From CAWIHA01 sp963835855 (GTDB lineage: Bacteria > Acidobacteriota > Terriglobia > Bryobacterales > Bryobacteraceae): a stretch of DNA of 64,000 bases. Both the position numbers and the translations under genes were made by a program. A model generated the notes under the pieces. It saw nothing but the letters and a program-made list of their open reading frames with translations. It was not told the origin of the DNA and ran no database searches. Positions within the stretch are counted from its first letter, which is position 1, and each line of letters starts with the position of its first letter. This document shows positions 1 to 9,980 of the stretch, one piece after another. The stretch covers positions 1 through 64,000 of the forward strand of contig CAWIHA010000023.1 of the NCBI GenBank assembly GCA_963835855.1. Reading direction: 5' to 3'.

Positions 1-319
1 CCAAGGCATTTACAAGCTCGGCAGCAAACAGACAGGCGTTCAGCGCAAAGATATCCGCCGACAATACTGGGTAATTTACCATGCCCGCAAGCGGCTCAAA
101 TTCAGCAAGGGTAGCCAGCTTATCCCGGCCTGAATCAGAGAAGACAATATCGCCATAAGAAAATATCTCGATGGGACCTCCGAAAGATGATTTCTGTCTT
201 TTCGCGCCTTTGGCGATTACGGGGACTTTTCCCGTTTGCCTGGCAAAGAAAGTCACCACCTGCGATGTTTCGGAGTAGTCAACTGCCCGGATGCAGATGC
301 CATGGTCATTGGTCAGCAT
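1..319 (-). CDS. recO: DNA repair protein RecO, N-terminal part (runs off the window edge)
   Basis: RecO binds ssDNA and helps RecR load RecA in recombinational repair. Reading the minus strand from an ATG at 317-319 gives an OB-fold-like N-terminus: residues resembling 'RAVDYSETSQVVTFFA', then 'GKVPVIAKGAKR', then 'FSYGDIVFS', 'SGRDKLATL' and 'FALNACLFAAELVNAL', the typical order of RecO. The frame stays open to base 1, so the C-terminal half is outside the window. The start codon overlaps the end of ybeY (TGA at 313-315), suggesting translational coupling. Base composition is clearly more AT-rich than the rest of the window. Identification is from family memory. Confidence 0.8.
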   Translation of the reverse strand, partial: MLTNDHGICIRAVDYSETSQVVTFFARQTGKVPVIAKGAKRQKSSFGGPIEIFSYGDIVFSDSGRDKLATLAEFEPLAGMVNYPVLSADIFALNACLFAAELVNAL

Positions 320-801
320 TTTGGACGCCGTTTATTCGGAACAATTTTTCGTTTTTTATCATATACCAGCCCGAAACCCTGCTGCTGCAGAATTTCATCT
401 TCGATTCTGTGCATTATTTTCGCTTTTTTGGGTTGCAGGTCATCGAAACCGAGATTGTGCAGCAGGCCATGGGTGATATAAAGGGCAAGCTCCGCCTGAG
501 GAGAATGACCTCGTTTAACGGCCTGCGTTTTCGCCCTTTCGCCGTTTACCACAAGCTCAAGCAATCTTAGGGTGATTTTGTTTTCCGACAAATCGAACGC
601 CAGGCAATCGGTGAAGTTTTTATGGTTAAGGAATTCAATGTTAAGTTTTCGCATACGGCGATTGCCGACGATGGCAATACTGATGGTTGCCTTTGTCAGG
701 CGGAAATGCTTACAGATTACGCGCACAAGTTTGATGAGCTTGCGACGCGGGCAAGGGATGTTTTTGAAATCGCGAGTGATATGAACAGTTACGCCTTGCA
801 T
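313..801 (-). CDS. ybeY: Endoribonuclease YbeY (16S rRNA maturation)
   Basis: YbeY is a zinc endoribonuclease for 16S rRNA 3'-end maturation and ribosome quality control. The 162-residue product is close to family length and shows 'ISIAIVGNRRMRKLNIEFLN' near residues 41-60, followed by the metal site 'HGLLHNLGFDD'. The first two histidines of HxxxHxxGxDH are present, but the third is replaced (GFDDLQ), so the metal site looks incomplete. The gene sits between a pgpH fragment and recO, a usual ybeY neighbourhood. It uses more A/T-rich codons than genes to the right. The family call is firm; activity is uncertain. Confidence 0.88.
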   Translation of the reverse strand: MQGVTVHITRDFKNIPCPRRKLIKLVRVICKHFRLTKATISIAIVGNRRMRKLNIEFLNHKNFTDCLAFDLSENKITLRLLELVVNGERAKTQAVKRGHSPQAELALYITHGLLHNLGFDDLQPKKAKIMHRIEDEILQQQGFGLVYDKKRKIVPNKRRPKC

Positions 802-816
802 AGTTGGTATATCGCT

Positions 817-1140
817 TTACTGGTCCAGTTCGGGCGGCATATCAGGCGGCTTGGGATAGGCGATTCGCCCGTGGTAGTGGGCCGCGAGGGTTTTTGACAT
901 ACGTGCCTCAATCTGACTAAGCTCCCGCAAAGACAGGTCGCACTCGTCAAACTGGCCGTCCTGCAGACGCTTCATCGCCATATTATGCACGACGGCTTCG
1001 ATCTTTAATGGTGTCGCTTCCGGCAAAGTCCTTGTTGCGCCTTCGACGGCGTCCGCAAGCATAACGATTGCGGCTTCTTTTGTCCGCGGTTTTGGGCCGG
1101 GATATCGTCATAGGTCCTTGGTGTTAACCGTGACCAAAGC
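817..1140 (-). pseudogene. C-terminal fragment of a 7TM-HD (PgpH-type) cyclic-di-AMP phosphodiesterase
   Basis: The minus-strand frame ending at 817 reads 'RYPGPKPRTKEAAIVMLADA', then 'EGATRTL', 'DGQFDECDLSLRELSQIEA' and 'YHGRIAYPKPPD'. This is the characteristic end of the PgpH HD domain. Upstream, one base seems to be missing near 1105; after a frame change the sequence continues as 'KYFHQLWSRLTPRTYDD'. Around 1140-1155 it meets the 3' end of an unrelated glucosidase gene. The extracellular 7TM-HDED region and the catalytic HD residues are therefore absent. It is either a recombination remnant or an assembly join. Confidence 0.72.
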
Positions 1141-1152
1141 TGGTGAAAGTAC

Positions 1153-3423
1153 TTACCGCCCCGGCGTAAGACTTGTAAGCGCGTCTACAAATCGTTCTCT
1201 GAACGTTGCCGTCAAAGACCACGGGCTCGGTTGACGAATCACGTGTAAGTCACCCTTTAGATCGAGAACTCGATAATCGCTCGATCCGTCATTGCTACGG
1301 AAGAACCGGATCGCCACCACCGCTGCACCCACATGAACATTTTCTATCGTGATCTCGGGCAGCCATTCAGGCAGGTGTGGATCCACAATCAAAGTCTTGA
1401 GCGGTGCGTAGGGAAAAATTCCGAGCAGCCGTAAATGTGACAGAAGACGGATGCGGCCGACCAGGCTTGAGGCCAGTTTGCGTCGGGATACATGGCTGGA
1501 AAAGGATGTAATGCGTCGCGCGGCTGGCCGGCGATTAGTTCGGGAAGGCGCTGGTCCTCCAGCAACGACGCCAGCTCGAATTGCGCCCGCGCCAGGCGTT
1601 CCACATAATGATGGAAGCCGAAGCGAAGCATTCCCATACTGAATAAACCTTGTTCCACTGGCCAAACGCTGCCGCGCTGATAGCTGAACGGATTGTACGC
1701 CGGATGTTCGCTGGAAAGAGTGCGAACGCCCCAGCCGCTGAATAGATCGTCCGCCATGAGCCGGTCGGCCGTGCGGCGCGCCAGCGAGTCGTCCACGATC
1801 GCGGTCTCGAGCAGATGTCCCGCGTTCGATGCGATGGAGCGGATCTGGCGCTTTTGACCATCGAGACCCATTGCGAAGAAGCCCTCCTTCTCCATCCAGA
1901 ACGCGTCGTTGAACCTCTTCTTCAACTCGCCGGCTTGATGAAACAACTTCGGCCAAATCCCTGTCGCCGATCCACCACAGCATCTCCGCCATGCGAATTT
2001 TCGCGATGTACAGAAAGCCTTGCTCCTCGCATGGCGCGATAGGAACTTCTACTTGGGACCCATCCGCGTGCACGATCGCTTCGCCGGAATCTTTCCAGCC
2101 CTGATTTTTCAGCCCTCCCGTGGATCGCGTCTGGTATTCGCCGAATCCGTCCCCGTCCGGATCGCCCAGCGTGTCGCGCCAGCGGATGGCCTTGAGAGCC
2201 GTGTCCAAGTACTTGCGCACCAGGTCCGTGTCGCCAGTCCATTGCCACAGCGCGGCCAGCGCGAACGGATACACCGAGGATGCGGTGAGCGTGCCGTAAT
2301 AGCGCGAGAACGGATCGTAGTTCAAATCCGACAGCAATTCGTCGGAGGCTTGATGAATGATCCGGCCGGGCTGTTCATCGCGCCACGGATTGTCTGCGGT
2401 TCCCTGGAGCGAAGCCAGCACCGGAAGCGCGCCGCGCAGCATCCCGGTGCTCAGCAACGAGGCTTGCCAGGATGCCGACAGGCAGTCGCGCCCGAACAGT
2501 GCCACGTATTTGGGAAGCCCAGCCGCCAGCACCAAACCGCCGTCTGTAGTCCGGTCATGCAACGGCAGACTCGCCAAATCACGACTTGCTCGAGTGATGG
2601 TCTGCATCACGGAAGCTGCCAGAGTGCCGGAACCGATCGAACGAAAACGGGCTGCGTCTTCGGTCAGGAATTTCTCCCCGCTCGTAATCGAGTTCCCCGC
2701 AGCCGCCAACGAACCCATGGCAGCAATGGACCGGCCCAGCATTCTCTCCTCAACTCCAGGGATGGCATTCAAGCACGCGTGCCAGCCCGCCTGCGGCTTC
2801 AATTCGATCTGGAACGAAATGCGGCTGTCTTGATAGGACGCCGGCGAGTCGGAATGCTCTACCTGAAGCGCTATGGACCGATGCACGCGAGCCACGCCGC
2901 GCTCACCCTGGTGATCATAGGCATGTTCCGCGTGAAAATCAAAATATAATTCCCACTGGTCGTCTTTCTGCTGCCACGCCCGAGTTATCGATCCCTGCGC
3001 GGTATCTTTACCTTTGCCCATCTCCGATTGATCGACAAAATCGGCCTCTACCTCGATCCCGAGCGTCAGCTTCACAGTTTTCTGCGTGTAGTTCGTCAGA
3101 TCGAGTTCTTCATGCAGACCATTGCCGATGAATCGCGATACGCGCAGCTCGATGGTGCGTTGCGTATCGCTCGATTCGCCCGGCGCTGGCGCGATGTAAT
3201 ACCCCAGCCAACTGTTTTCCTGAACCGCCGACAGTGCGGCTGGCCGCGGCTGTTTTCCATCGATGAAGTAGCGATAGCGCGATAGGGTCCGCGTTTGATA
3301 AACCACCAGCCCCTCTTCGCGGTCTTCTCGAATTTGACCATCGTCGCCGGTGATCAAGACCGAGTGGTTCTGGCTGATATAGTTTTGTCCCCGGCGCGGC
3401 CTGATCCGGATTAATTGCTCCAT
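1153..3423 (-). CDS. Amylo-alpha-1,6-glucosidase / glycogen-debranching-type protein (frameshifted)
   Basis: The start at 3423 gives 'MEQLIRIRPRRGQNYIS'. An N-terminal beta domain ('LTNYTQKTVKLTLGIEVEAD') is followed by an (alpha/alpha)6 glucosidase domain ('AALPKYVALFGRDCL'-like, 'FGRDCLSASWQ', 'LGDPDGDGFGEYQTRS', 'LKNQGWKDSGEAI'). Near 1945 the frame moves to a second frame (1389-1946) carrying 'FWMEKEGFFAMGLDG', 'SNAGHLLETAIVDD', 'YQRGSVWPVEQGLF' and 'ANWPQAWSAASVF'. It returns to the first frame near 1440 to finish with 'LPEWLPEITIENV'. The two indels compensate, which suggests sequencing error more than decay. The likely role is hydrolysis of alpha-glucans. Confidence 0.8.
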   Translation of the reverse strand: MEQLIRIRPRRGQNYISQNHSVLITGDDGQIREDREEGLVVYQTRTLSRYRYFIDGKQPRPAALSAVQENSWLGYYIAPAPGESSDTQRTIELRVSRFIGNGLHEELDLTNYTQKTVKLTLGIEVEADFVDQSEMGKGKDTAQGSITRAWQQKDDQWELYFDFHAEHAYDHQGERGVARVHRSIALQVEHSDSPASYQDSRISFQIELKPQAGWHACLNAIPGVEERMLGRSIAAMGSLAAAGNSITSGEKFLTEDAARFRSIGSGTLAASVMQTITRASRDLASLPLHDRTTDGGLVLAAGLPKYVALFGRDCLSASWQASLLSTGMLRGALPVLASLQGTADNPWRDEQPGRIIHQASDELLSDLNYDPFSRYYGTLTASSVYPFALAALWQWTGDTDLVRKYLDTALKAIRWRDTLGDPDGDGFGEYQTRSTGGLKNQGWKDSGEAIVHADGSQVEVPIAPCEEQGFLYIAKIRMAEMLWWIGDRDLAEVVSSSRRVEEEVQRRVLDGEGGLLRNGSRWSKAPDPLHRIERGTSARDRDRGRLAGAPHGRPAHGGRSIQRLGRSHSFQRTSGVQSVQLSARQRLASGTRFIQYGNASLRLPSLCGTPGAGAIRAGVVAGGPAPSRTNRRPAARRITSFSSHVSRRKLASSLVGRIRLLSHLRLLGIFPYAPLKTLIVDPHLPEWLPEITIENVHVGAAVVAIRFFRSNDGSSDYRVLDLKGDLHVIRQPSPWSLTATFRERFVDALTSLTPGR

Positions 3424-3439
3424 GTTCCGGACCGGCTCC

Positions 3440-4433
3440 TCACGTTTTGCGAATGGCCGCGAAAGCAGACAATGCCAAGCCGGCGCCCAAGGCCACACCG
3501 ATCCAGCTTCGATGCGTATCCGCCCAGAGCTGAGGACTATGCTCATGCGCTCGCGCATCGAAGCGCCCGTGCGCGCCGTGATCCCCGCTCACAGGCTCGA
3601 ATAAATTATTCGGCCTGCCGGGAGCAACCGGCTGGTCGGTCTGCTGCGACCGAAAGCCCGTCTTCGCCATAGCGGTCAAGAAGTCCGGGCGCCAATTTGT
3701 TGCCGGCTATCGCGGCAACGGTCGATTCTCCCACCCACACTTCACGCCGCCGGTGATGCGCGGCCCAGTAGATCGCGTCCGCGGCGATCTCGGGCTGATA
3801 GATCGGCGGGACCGGTTGAGGCTGCCTTGGCAATCGGCTCATGCACCAATCGAACTGTGGCGTGTTCAACGCCGGCATATGTACCATGGTCAAGCGCACG
3901 TCGCTTCTGGCGTGCAGCAGCTCGGTTCTGATCGAATCCGTGAAGCCTCGAATGGCCGCTTTCGCTCCGCAATAGGCCGACTGCAGCGGGATCGAGCGAT
4001 AGGCTAACGCGGAGCCCACTTGGACCACCGTCCCCCGATTTCGTGGAACCATCCGCTTGAGCGCTGACATGGTCCCATACACGTAACCGAGGTAAGTAAC
4101 CTCCGTCGCGCGATGAAATTCCTCCGGCGTGATTTCCAGGAACGGAGAGAACACCGTAACCATCGCGTCGTTAATCCAAATGTCGATCGGGCCAAACTCC
4201 CGCTCGATGGCAGCGGCCGCGGCTTCCACTTGGTCGGCCTTCGCAACGTCGGTGGGTAACGCCAGTGCTCTACCGTCGGCCTCCTCCACTTCACGCTTCG
4301 CCGCCTCCAAGCCATCTTCTCCGCGAGCCAGCAAGCCCACGTGCGCCTTCTCGCGCGCAAATCTCTGAACGGTGGCGCGGCCCACCCCGGCGGATGCGCC
4401 GGTGATTACTACGACTTCCGGAACTCGAGCCAT
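3440..4433 (-). CDS. SDR family oxidoreductase (frameshift near C-terminus)
   Basis: A short-chain dehydrogenase beginning 'VVVITGASAGVGRATV' (cofactor-binding TGxxxGxG), with 'QVGSALAYRSIPLQSAYCGAK' holding the Ser, Tyr and Lys of the catalytic site (S..YxxxK). The first frame stops at 3606. Moving one base near 3670 restores a long tail ('AKTGFRSQQTDQP', 'FEPVSGDHGAHGRF', 'SPQLWADTHRSW') ending at 3440 with a short membrane-like segment. That tail is common in a subgroup of SDRs, so I give the gene the longer span. The substrate cannot be predicted. It lies just upstream of the debranching-type gene on the same strand. Confidence 0.78.
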
Positions 4434-4525
4434 AGAGAGTACCCCGCTATTGAGACGCTACCAGCAGGGATTTGTTTTCGTTTCGGCGAATGGCAGGGTT
4501 CGAAATCAGGGCCTATCGCATCACT

Positions 4526-5482
4526 TCAGTAGTGGAATGACGACGACAACACCCGGTTGAGTGAATCCTCGGTCACGCTCGCGGCGAACGGAAACCGCCA
4601 GTCGCGCACGTCCACTTGGTGCGCTCCTTGCGGCTCCGGCACCGGTAGTACCTGCCATAACGGATACTGCGCGAAGTTCAGGAACGCCTCTACCGGTTGT
4701 ACCTCGCGCGCGGCTTCGATCGCCGGGCCGGGCTTCGCCTTGTAGATGATCACGCCGGCCGTCGGATCGAATTGCTGGCGCACGTTCATTGAAACGCATC
4801 ACAAAGTCGGGGCGCTCAATCCAGCCCTCCCATTCGAACGGATTCGCGGACGAACCCGGAAACGCCGCCGAGCGGAGAGGCGGACCGCCTTGATAAATGC
4901 GCGAGTTCAGAATTTCGATCGCCCGCTGATGCGACAGCAACCGACCGAAATCGTAAACCACGAAAAAACGATAAAGCGAATATCGCCATAGCGCGCCCGA
5001 TCCGGCCGGCTTAGCCCCAATCTCGGCACTCACCAGCCGCGCCAGCCACGGTCCCACCCAAGCCAGCAACAACACCGCCCAGATCCAAAGGTCGCCAAGA
5101 TTGTTCAGGTCCAGATGAAACCATGCGAGCCGAAAAAGGGAGGAACAACCGAATGCCGTAAGTATTGGTCCAATCCAGCAACAGATGGCTCGCCACTCCG
5201 ATCATGGCGAGTCCCCAAGCCACCATCCATCCGCGCATGATTGCGACTGAACGCGCAGACCAGCAGAACACACAGCAGCGCCATGACTGGCAACGCCGCG
5301 ATCGAATGCGTAATAGCCGCGATGCTGCTCGAAATAGAACAACGGCCCCGCGCAATGGCGACAATATCGATGTCCGGCGCATTGGCCGAGAGGATCAGCA
5401 ACATCGTCGCTCGCGGATACAAGCGGTTCAAGCCAGCGCGGCTCAACATCAGGCCGGTCAGCGAGTGGGTGAGGTTGTCCAT
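4526..5482 (-). pseudogene. Membrane-bound metal-dependent hydrolase, YdjM/LexA-regulated type (several frameshifts)
   Basis: The start at 5482 gives 'MDNLTHSLTGLMLSRAGL', the usual opening of YdjM-type membrane hydrolases with the His of NxxTH. 'LSANAPDIDIVA' carries the metal-binding aspartates and 'SHLLLDWTNTYGIRLFLPF' the HxxxD motif. These pieces lie in three different frames. The end is in a fourth, through 'YSLYRFFVVYDFGRLLSH' and 'IYKAKPGPAIEAAR' to the stop at 4526. At least three indels are needed. The start overlaps the end of the lipid kinase gene (stop at 5458-5460), so the two probably form an operon. Confidence 0.68.
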
Positions 5483-6430
5483 GCGGCGGCATCTTCGGCG
5501 CGAGCTGGCTGGCCGGCGCGCGCGGAAACCGGCGGCACCAGCAGGGTCAGTGCGCTAGGGACGATCTCCACCTGTGCGGGCGTCACACCGGCGTATTCGC
5601 CGTCCACCTGGACATGGATATTGGAATCCGGGGCTGAGAAAGGACGCGTGGCGCGTTCGCAAGATCGTAACCCCGGGCATGCCGCGTAGCTGGTGAACCG
5701 CCACCGCCAGCAAGTATTTCACGAAGCCGAGCGAGCTTTCGCCTTCAAACAGCACCATCTCGAACTCGTCATCGAGCAGCGAAATGGTCGGCGCGAATTC
5801 GAAATCGCCGCCATAGTTGCGAACCCTACTCAACAGAGCGAAGCTAGCGCGATATTGCCGACCGTCGGCTTGCACCGTAAACTCCGGTATGCGGCGGCCA
5901 ATTTTCGAGAATCCACCGATCCAGTAGGCCGCTTTCCCCACCGCTTCCTTCATGCGCGGATTTAGATGGAAGACGATGTCGGCGTCGAAACCCGCCCCGG
6001 CCATCAGCAAGAAAAAGCGCTGAGTATCGTCGCTTCGCCCGGCGGCGGTCATCCTCGAAATCGGCCCAGGGAGACGCGCTCTGTCACCGCATCGGGAAGA
6101 ACGGCGGCGGCCCGCTCCATGGTCCCGTCCGATCCCCAGTTCGTTGCCGAGAACGTTGGCCGTTCCCGCGGGCAAAATGCCCAAGGGAACGTCCGATCGG
6201 CCATGCCGTTGACGGCTTCATTGATGGTGCCGTCGCCACCCGCCACTAGGATCAGGTCCGCGCCGCGCTCCACCGCGCAGCGCGGCAATGTCACCGCCGT
6301 GGCCCGGGCCGGTGGTGGCAATGGAATCCACGGTGATACCGTTGAGCATCCAGCAAGCTCGATGGATCGGCGAAAGCGCGTGCCTTCGCCGTCTGAGCTC
6401 CGCCAGCGTAGGGATTATAGATCAGGACGG
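5458..6430 (-). pseudogene. Diacylglycerol kinase family / YegS-like lipid kinase (several frameshifts)
   Basis: Pieces of one lipid kinase can be read in order on the minus strand. They are 'VLIYNPYAGGAQ' near 6400, 'LILVAGGDGTINEAVNG' (the GGDGT nucleotide motif) near 6240, 'MGILPAGTANVLGNELGI' near 6180, 'MAGAGFDADIVFHLN' and 'KIGRRIPEFTVQADG', and finally 'HVQVDGEYAGVTPAQVEIVP' near 5600. The last frame stops at 5458 inside the start of the next gene. No clear ATG precedes the first motif, so the start is approximate. The family phosphorylates diacylglycerol or related lipids. Three or more indels break the frame. Confidence 0.7.
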
Positions 6431-6467
6431 TCTGCCGGTAGGTCGCGATAGTACCTTAATTATAGTC

Positions 6468-8502
6468 ATGGCCGTAAAGGCCGTGCGAGAAGAACTGTAG
6501 CACGAAGAAATCGAGGAACTGCGGGAGAAGCTGCGCCACCACGAGCACCTGTACTACGTGCTGGACCAGCCCGAGATCAGCGACGCCGAATACGACGCGG
6601 ATGATGCGGCGGCTCGCAGGAGCTGGAGGACGCAGCATCCGGAATTGATCACGCCGGATTCGCCGACCCAGCGCGTCGGCGGCAAAGCCGCGCGAAGGCT
6701 TCGTCAAGGTGCGCACAGCTCGCCCATGCTGAGCCTGGACAACGCGCTCAACGAAGACGAGCTGCGCGACTTCGACCGCCGGGTGCGGGAGCTGCTGGGC
6801 GGGCGAGCCCTACGCTATGTCGCGGAGCTGAAGCTGGACGGACTGTCCATGGCGGTTCATTACGCAAGGGCGGTCTGGCGCAGGCCGATGACGCGCGGCG
6901 ACGGCAGGTGGGCGAAGACGTGACCGAAAACGCCCGCACCATCCGCTCGATGCCGCTGCGGGTGCAAGTCCGAGACTCCCGGCGTTGGAAGTCCGGGGCG
7001 AGGTGGTGATGAACCGCCGGGCCTTCGAGAAGCTGAACGCCGAGCGGCGAGGCAGCAGCGGCTTCCCGCGTTTCGCCAATCCGCGCAACGCCGCGGCCGG
7101 CTCGTTGCGCGCGCTGGATCCGGCCATCACCGCCTCGCGCCAGCTGGATTACTTCGCCTATTTCCTGTTCATCGGCGGCGAGCCCGTATTCCGCGAGCCA
7201 ATGGGAGTCGCTCGAAGCGCTGCAGGAACATGGGATTCAAGGTGAATCCGAACCGCAAGCCTGTGCGCGGACGTGGAAGAGCTTGTGGAGTTCTGCCGCG
7301 AATGGGAAGACGGCGCGAGTCGCTTCCCTATGAGATCGACGGCGTCGTGGCCAAAGTAGATTCGGTCGCGCAGCAGCGCCAGCTGGGCTGGACCGCCAAA
7401 GCCCCGCGCTGGGCCATCGCTTTCAAGTTCCCGGCGCGGCAGGAGGAGACGCGTGGTCGAGAATATCGAGGTGCAGGTGGGCCGCACCGGAGCGCTGACG
7501 CCGGTGGCGCATCCTGAAGCCGGTAATCATCGGCGGCGTGACGGTTTCGCGCGCAACGCTCCACAACGAAGACGAGATCGAGCGGCTGGGCGTCGAGATC
7601 GGCGACACGGTGCTGATCGAGCGCTCCGGCGACGTCATCCCGAAAGTGGTGCGCGTCGTCAGCAAGGGCATGAGCGCCGGCCGTTCCGCATGCCGCAAGC
7701 AGTGCCCGGTTTGCGGCGGCGAGATCGTGCGCGAGGAAGGCGAGGCCGCCAGCCGCTGCATCAACACGAATTGCCCGGCCGCGCCTGAAGGAATCGATCC
7801 TGCACTTCGCCGCGCGCGGCGTGATGGATATCGACGGGATGGGCGAGGCGCTGGTGGATCAACTGGTGGACCAGGGCTGGTGAAGAACGTGGCCGATATT
7901 TATCGAGCTGAAGGTCGAACAACTGGTGGACCTGGAGCGCATGGGCAAGAAGTCGGCCGAGAAACTGCTCGCGAACATCGAAGCTTCGCGGAAGCAACCC
8001 CTGCCGCGCGTTCTGAACGGACTGGGCATTCCGTTCGTCGGCGAACGAACGGCGCAGATTCCTGGCGGAGACATTCGGCGAGCCTGGACAAGATCGCCGC
8101 TGCCGACGAGGAGAGCTGCAGCAGGCCGAGGAAGTGGGTCCGAAGGTGTCGCGAGAGCATCCGGCAGTTCTTCCAGGAAGAGCGCAATCGCGAGCTGGTG
8201 GAGCGGCTGCGCGAGGAGGGGTTTACCTTTCACGCACGCCATCGAAGCGGAAGACGGCGGCGCGCTGGACGGATTGACATTCGTCCTCACCGGCACGCTG
8301 CCGAAGCTGACGCGCGAGGAAGCCAAGGCGCGAATCGAAGCCGCCGGCGGCAAGGTCACTGGGTCGGTGAGCAAGAAGACCGATTACGTGGTGGCCGGCG
8401 GGATCCCGGCTCGAAACTCGACAAGGCCAACGAGCTGGGCGTGCCGGTGATCGATGAAGCCAGTTGCTCGCGCTGCTAGGAAATCGGAGCGCCACTGTCT
8501 AA
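6468..8502 (+). pseudogene. ligA: NAD+-dependent DNA ligase LigA (heavily frameshifted)
   Basis: All LigA domains occur in order. The Ia domain is 'HHEHLYYVLDQPEISDAEYD', followed by 'HPELITPDSPTQRVGGK'. The adenylation site is 'AELKLDGLSMAVHY' (KxDG lysine), and the OB region includes 'GDTVLIERSGDVIPKVVRVV'. The zinc finger is 'CPVCGGEIVREEGEAASRC', then HhH repeats and a BRCT domain ('LTFVLTGTLPKLTREEAKAR'). These are spread over three frames with about eight or more shifts, and an in-frame TAG at 6498-6500 follows the presumed ATG at 6468. The true end is likely the TAA at 8500-8502 after restoring 'DEAQLLALL'. As an essential gene, it is more plausibly damaged by sequence error than dead. 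Confidence 0.85.
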
Positions 8503-8507
8503 ATTAG

Positions 8508-9092
8508 TTGCAGTCTTGCTCCGCTTGGGGACCGCTCGGCGTGGTTGTATCTTCCATCATCGATTCGGCAGGTCTTCCGATACCGGGAGGCGTAGACGCG
8601 ATGGTGGTTCTGATCTCTGCCGTGCACCCTTCTCAGGGCTATTTTGCGGCGGCTACGGCCACAGCGGGATCGTTCGCCGGAAATCTGCTGCTTTTCTACA
8701 TCGGGCGAAAAGGTGGCGAGGCCTATCTCGAACGCCACACCCTTCACGCACGCGGCCGGCGTTTGCGCGCTTGGTTCCTAGAGTACGGGCTGCTGACGAT
8801 CTTGGTGCCCGGGCTCGTAATCGTGCCGTTGCCTCTTAAAATTTTTGTCCTTTCCGCGGGAGCCTTGGGCGTGAGCCCATTTCGCTTTTCCATGGTTCTT
8901 TTGATCGCGCGCCTTCCGCGCTATTTTTTTTTGGCCTGGCTCGGGACGCGGCTTGGAAAAAATACCATCCCTTACCTGGAGCATCACGCCTGGCAATTCG
9001 GGCTGTTTGCCGTGCTGCTTTTTGTTGCGCTATATCTGGCCATCCGGATTCTGCACCGGCGCAAGCAGCACTTGTTCACTGACCTAACGTGA
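8508..9092 (+). CDS. DedA/VTT-domain membrane protein
   Basis: A 194-residue integral membrane protein of the DedA (SNARE-associated) family, which are flippase- or transport-like proteins of the inner membrane. The N-terminus 'SIIDSAGLPIPGGVDAMVV' matches the family's re-entrant loop with the E/D-x-x-x-P pattern. 'GNLLLFYIGRKGGE' and 'FRFSMVLLIARLPRYFFLAW' cover the second conserved block. The start is a TTG at 8508, just downstream of ligA. The intact single frame is an exception in this frameshift-rich stretch. The substrate is unknown. Confidence 0.82.
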   Translation: MQSCSAWGPLGVVVSSIIDSAGLPIPGGVDAMVVLISAVHPSQGYFAAATATAGSFAGNLLLFYIGRKGGEAYLERHTLHARGRRLRAWFLEYGLLTILVPGLVIVPLPLKIFVLSAGALGVSPFRFSMVLLIARLPRYFFLAWLGTRLGKNTIPYLEHHAWQFGLFAVLLFVALYLAIRILHRRKQHLFTDLT

Positions 9093-9913
9093 AGTACACA
9101 TCGATGGGCGCAATCACTTCCACTGGCTCGCCGTTGAGCAGAGTCGGCTGATAAACCCACTGCTGGACCGCTTCGAGCGCCGCCCGTGCCAGCAGAGGAT
9201 GGCCGCTGACCAACTGGAGATTCCGAATGGTGCCATCGCGGGCAATGATGCCTATCAAATGGACCACGCCGGAAACGCGGGCTGATTTGGCCAGTGGCGG
9301 ATATCCGGGTATCACTTTTCTTACCAGCTTCGCCATTTGCACACCAGCGCTGACGCGCATCGGCGCTTGAGGCTGCGCCCGTGGCTGCGGTTCGTGTATG
9401 GGAGGTGGCGGCGCCACGGGAGAGATTTGCGCGGAGAGGCCTATCAGCGAGCTCGGTCCCGGGCCCGCCGCATAGGGGCTAACGTCCAGGCCAGGCGAAT
9501 CCGAGGATTCCGGGGCGAGAATTTCAGCGGTTGCGCCGTGAGTGCGCCGGAGGGGCGCGTCGACAAAAAAGGCGAGGACTAAACACGCTGTTCGACGCAC
9601 GCCGCAGCACATGCTCTGGAACCGGCTTGGGCGGGACTGGCTTCAGCGGCCTTCCCACGCCGATACTCTTCCAATGAAAATCCGGTAGGTGCTCGTTGTA
9701 AGTGAGTGGAATAATTATCAAGGCACTTACTATGATTAGCTCAGCACTTATCGAGGCCACGAAACTCAGCGGCCGGTGGCTTCTCTCGCTGGTGAGTACC
9801 GATTGTTCAAACACGTCTAAGTAGACACCGTGTTTTGGCAAATGTTCCCGACCTGCCGAGGGCTCGGCGTGCGCCGATATTTCGTCACCCGGTTTCGGCG
9901 GCAACACCCACAA
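9076..9913 (-). CDS. TonB-family energy transducer / TonB C-terminal domain protein (frameshifted)
   Basis: The C-terminal half (frame ending 9076) is a TonB C-terminal fold. It reads 'KLVRKVIPGYPPLAKSARVS', then 'GVVHLIGIIARDGTIRNLQL' and 'ALEAVQQWVYQPTLLNGEPV'. The N-terminal part is in another frame (from about 9913, TTG start) with one membrane segment ('LSFVASISAELIIVSALIII') and a proline stretch ('VGRPLKPVPPKPVPEHVL'). A single indel near 9590 joins them. The protein would span the periplasm and energise outer-membrane receptors. It overlaps the 3' end of the DedA gene tail to tail. Confidence 0.75.
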
Positions 9914-9980
9914 CTATTTGAAACAATTGCGATAGATATCGGGCTGCCGCTTGCTCTTTACCGTACCGGAGAGCTCGGCG

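Noticed and set aside
2020..2949. 309-residue plus-strand frame inside the glucosidase gene
   Set aside because: Arg/Gln-rich shadow with no family features.
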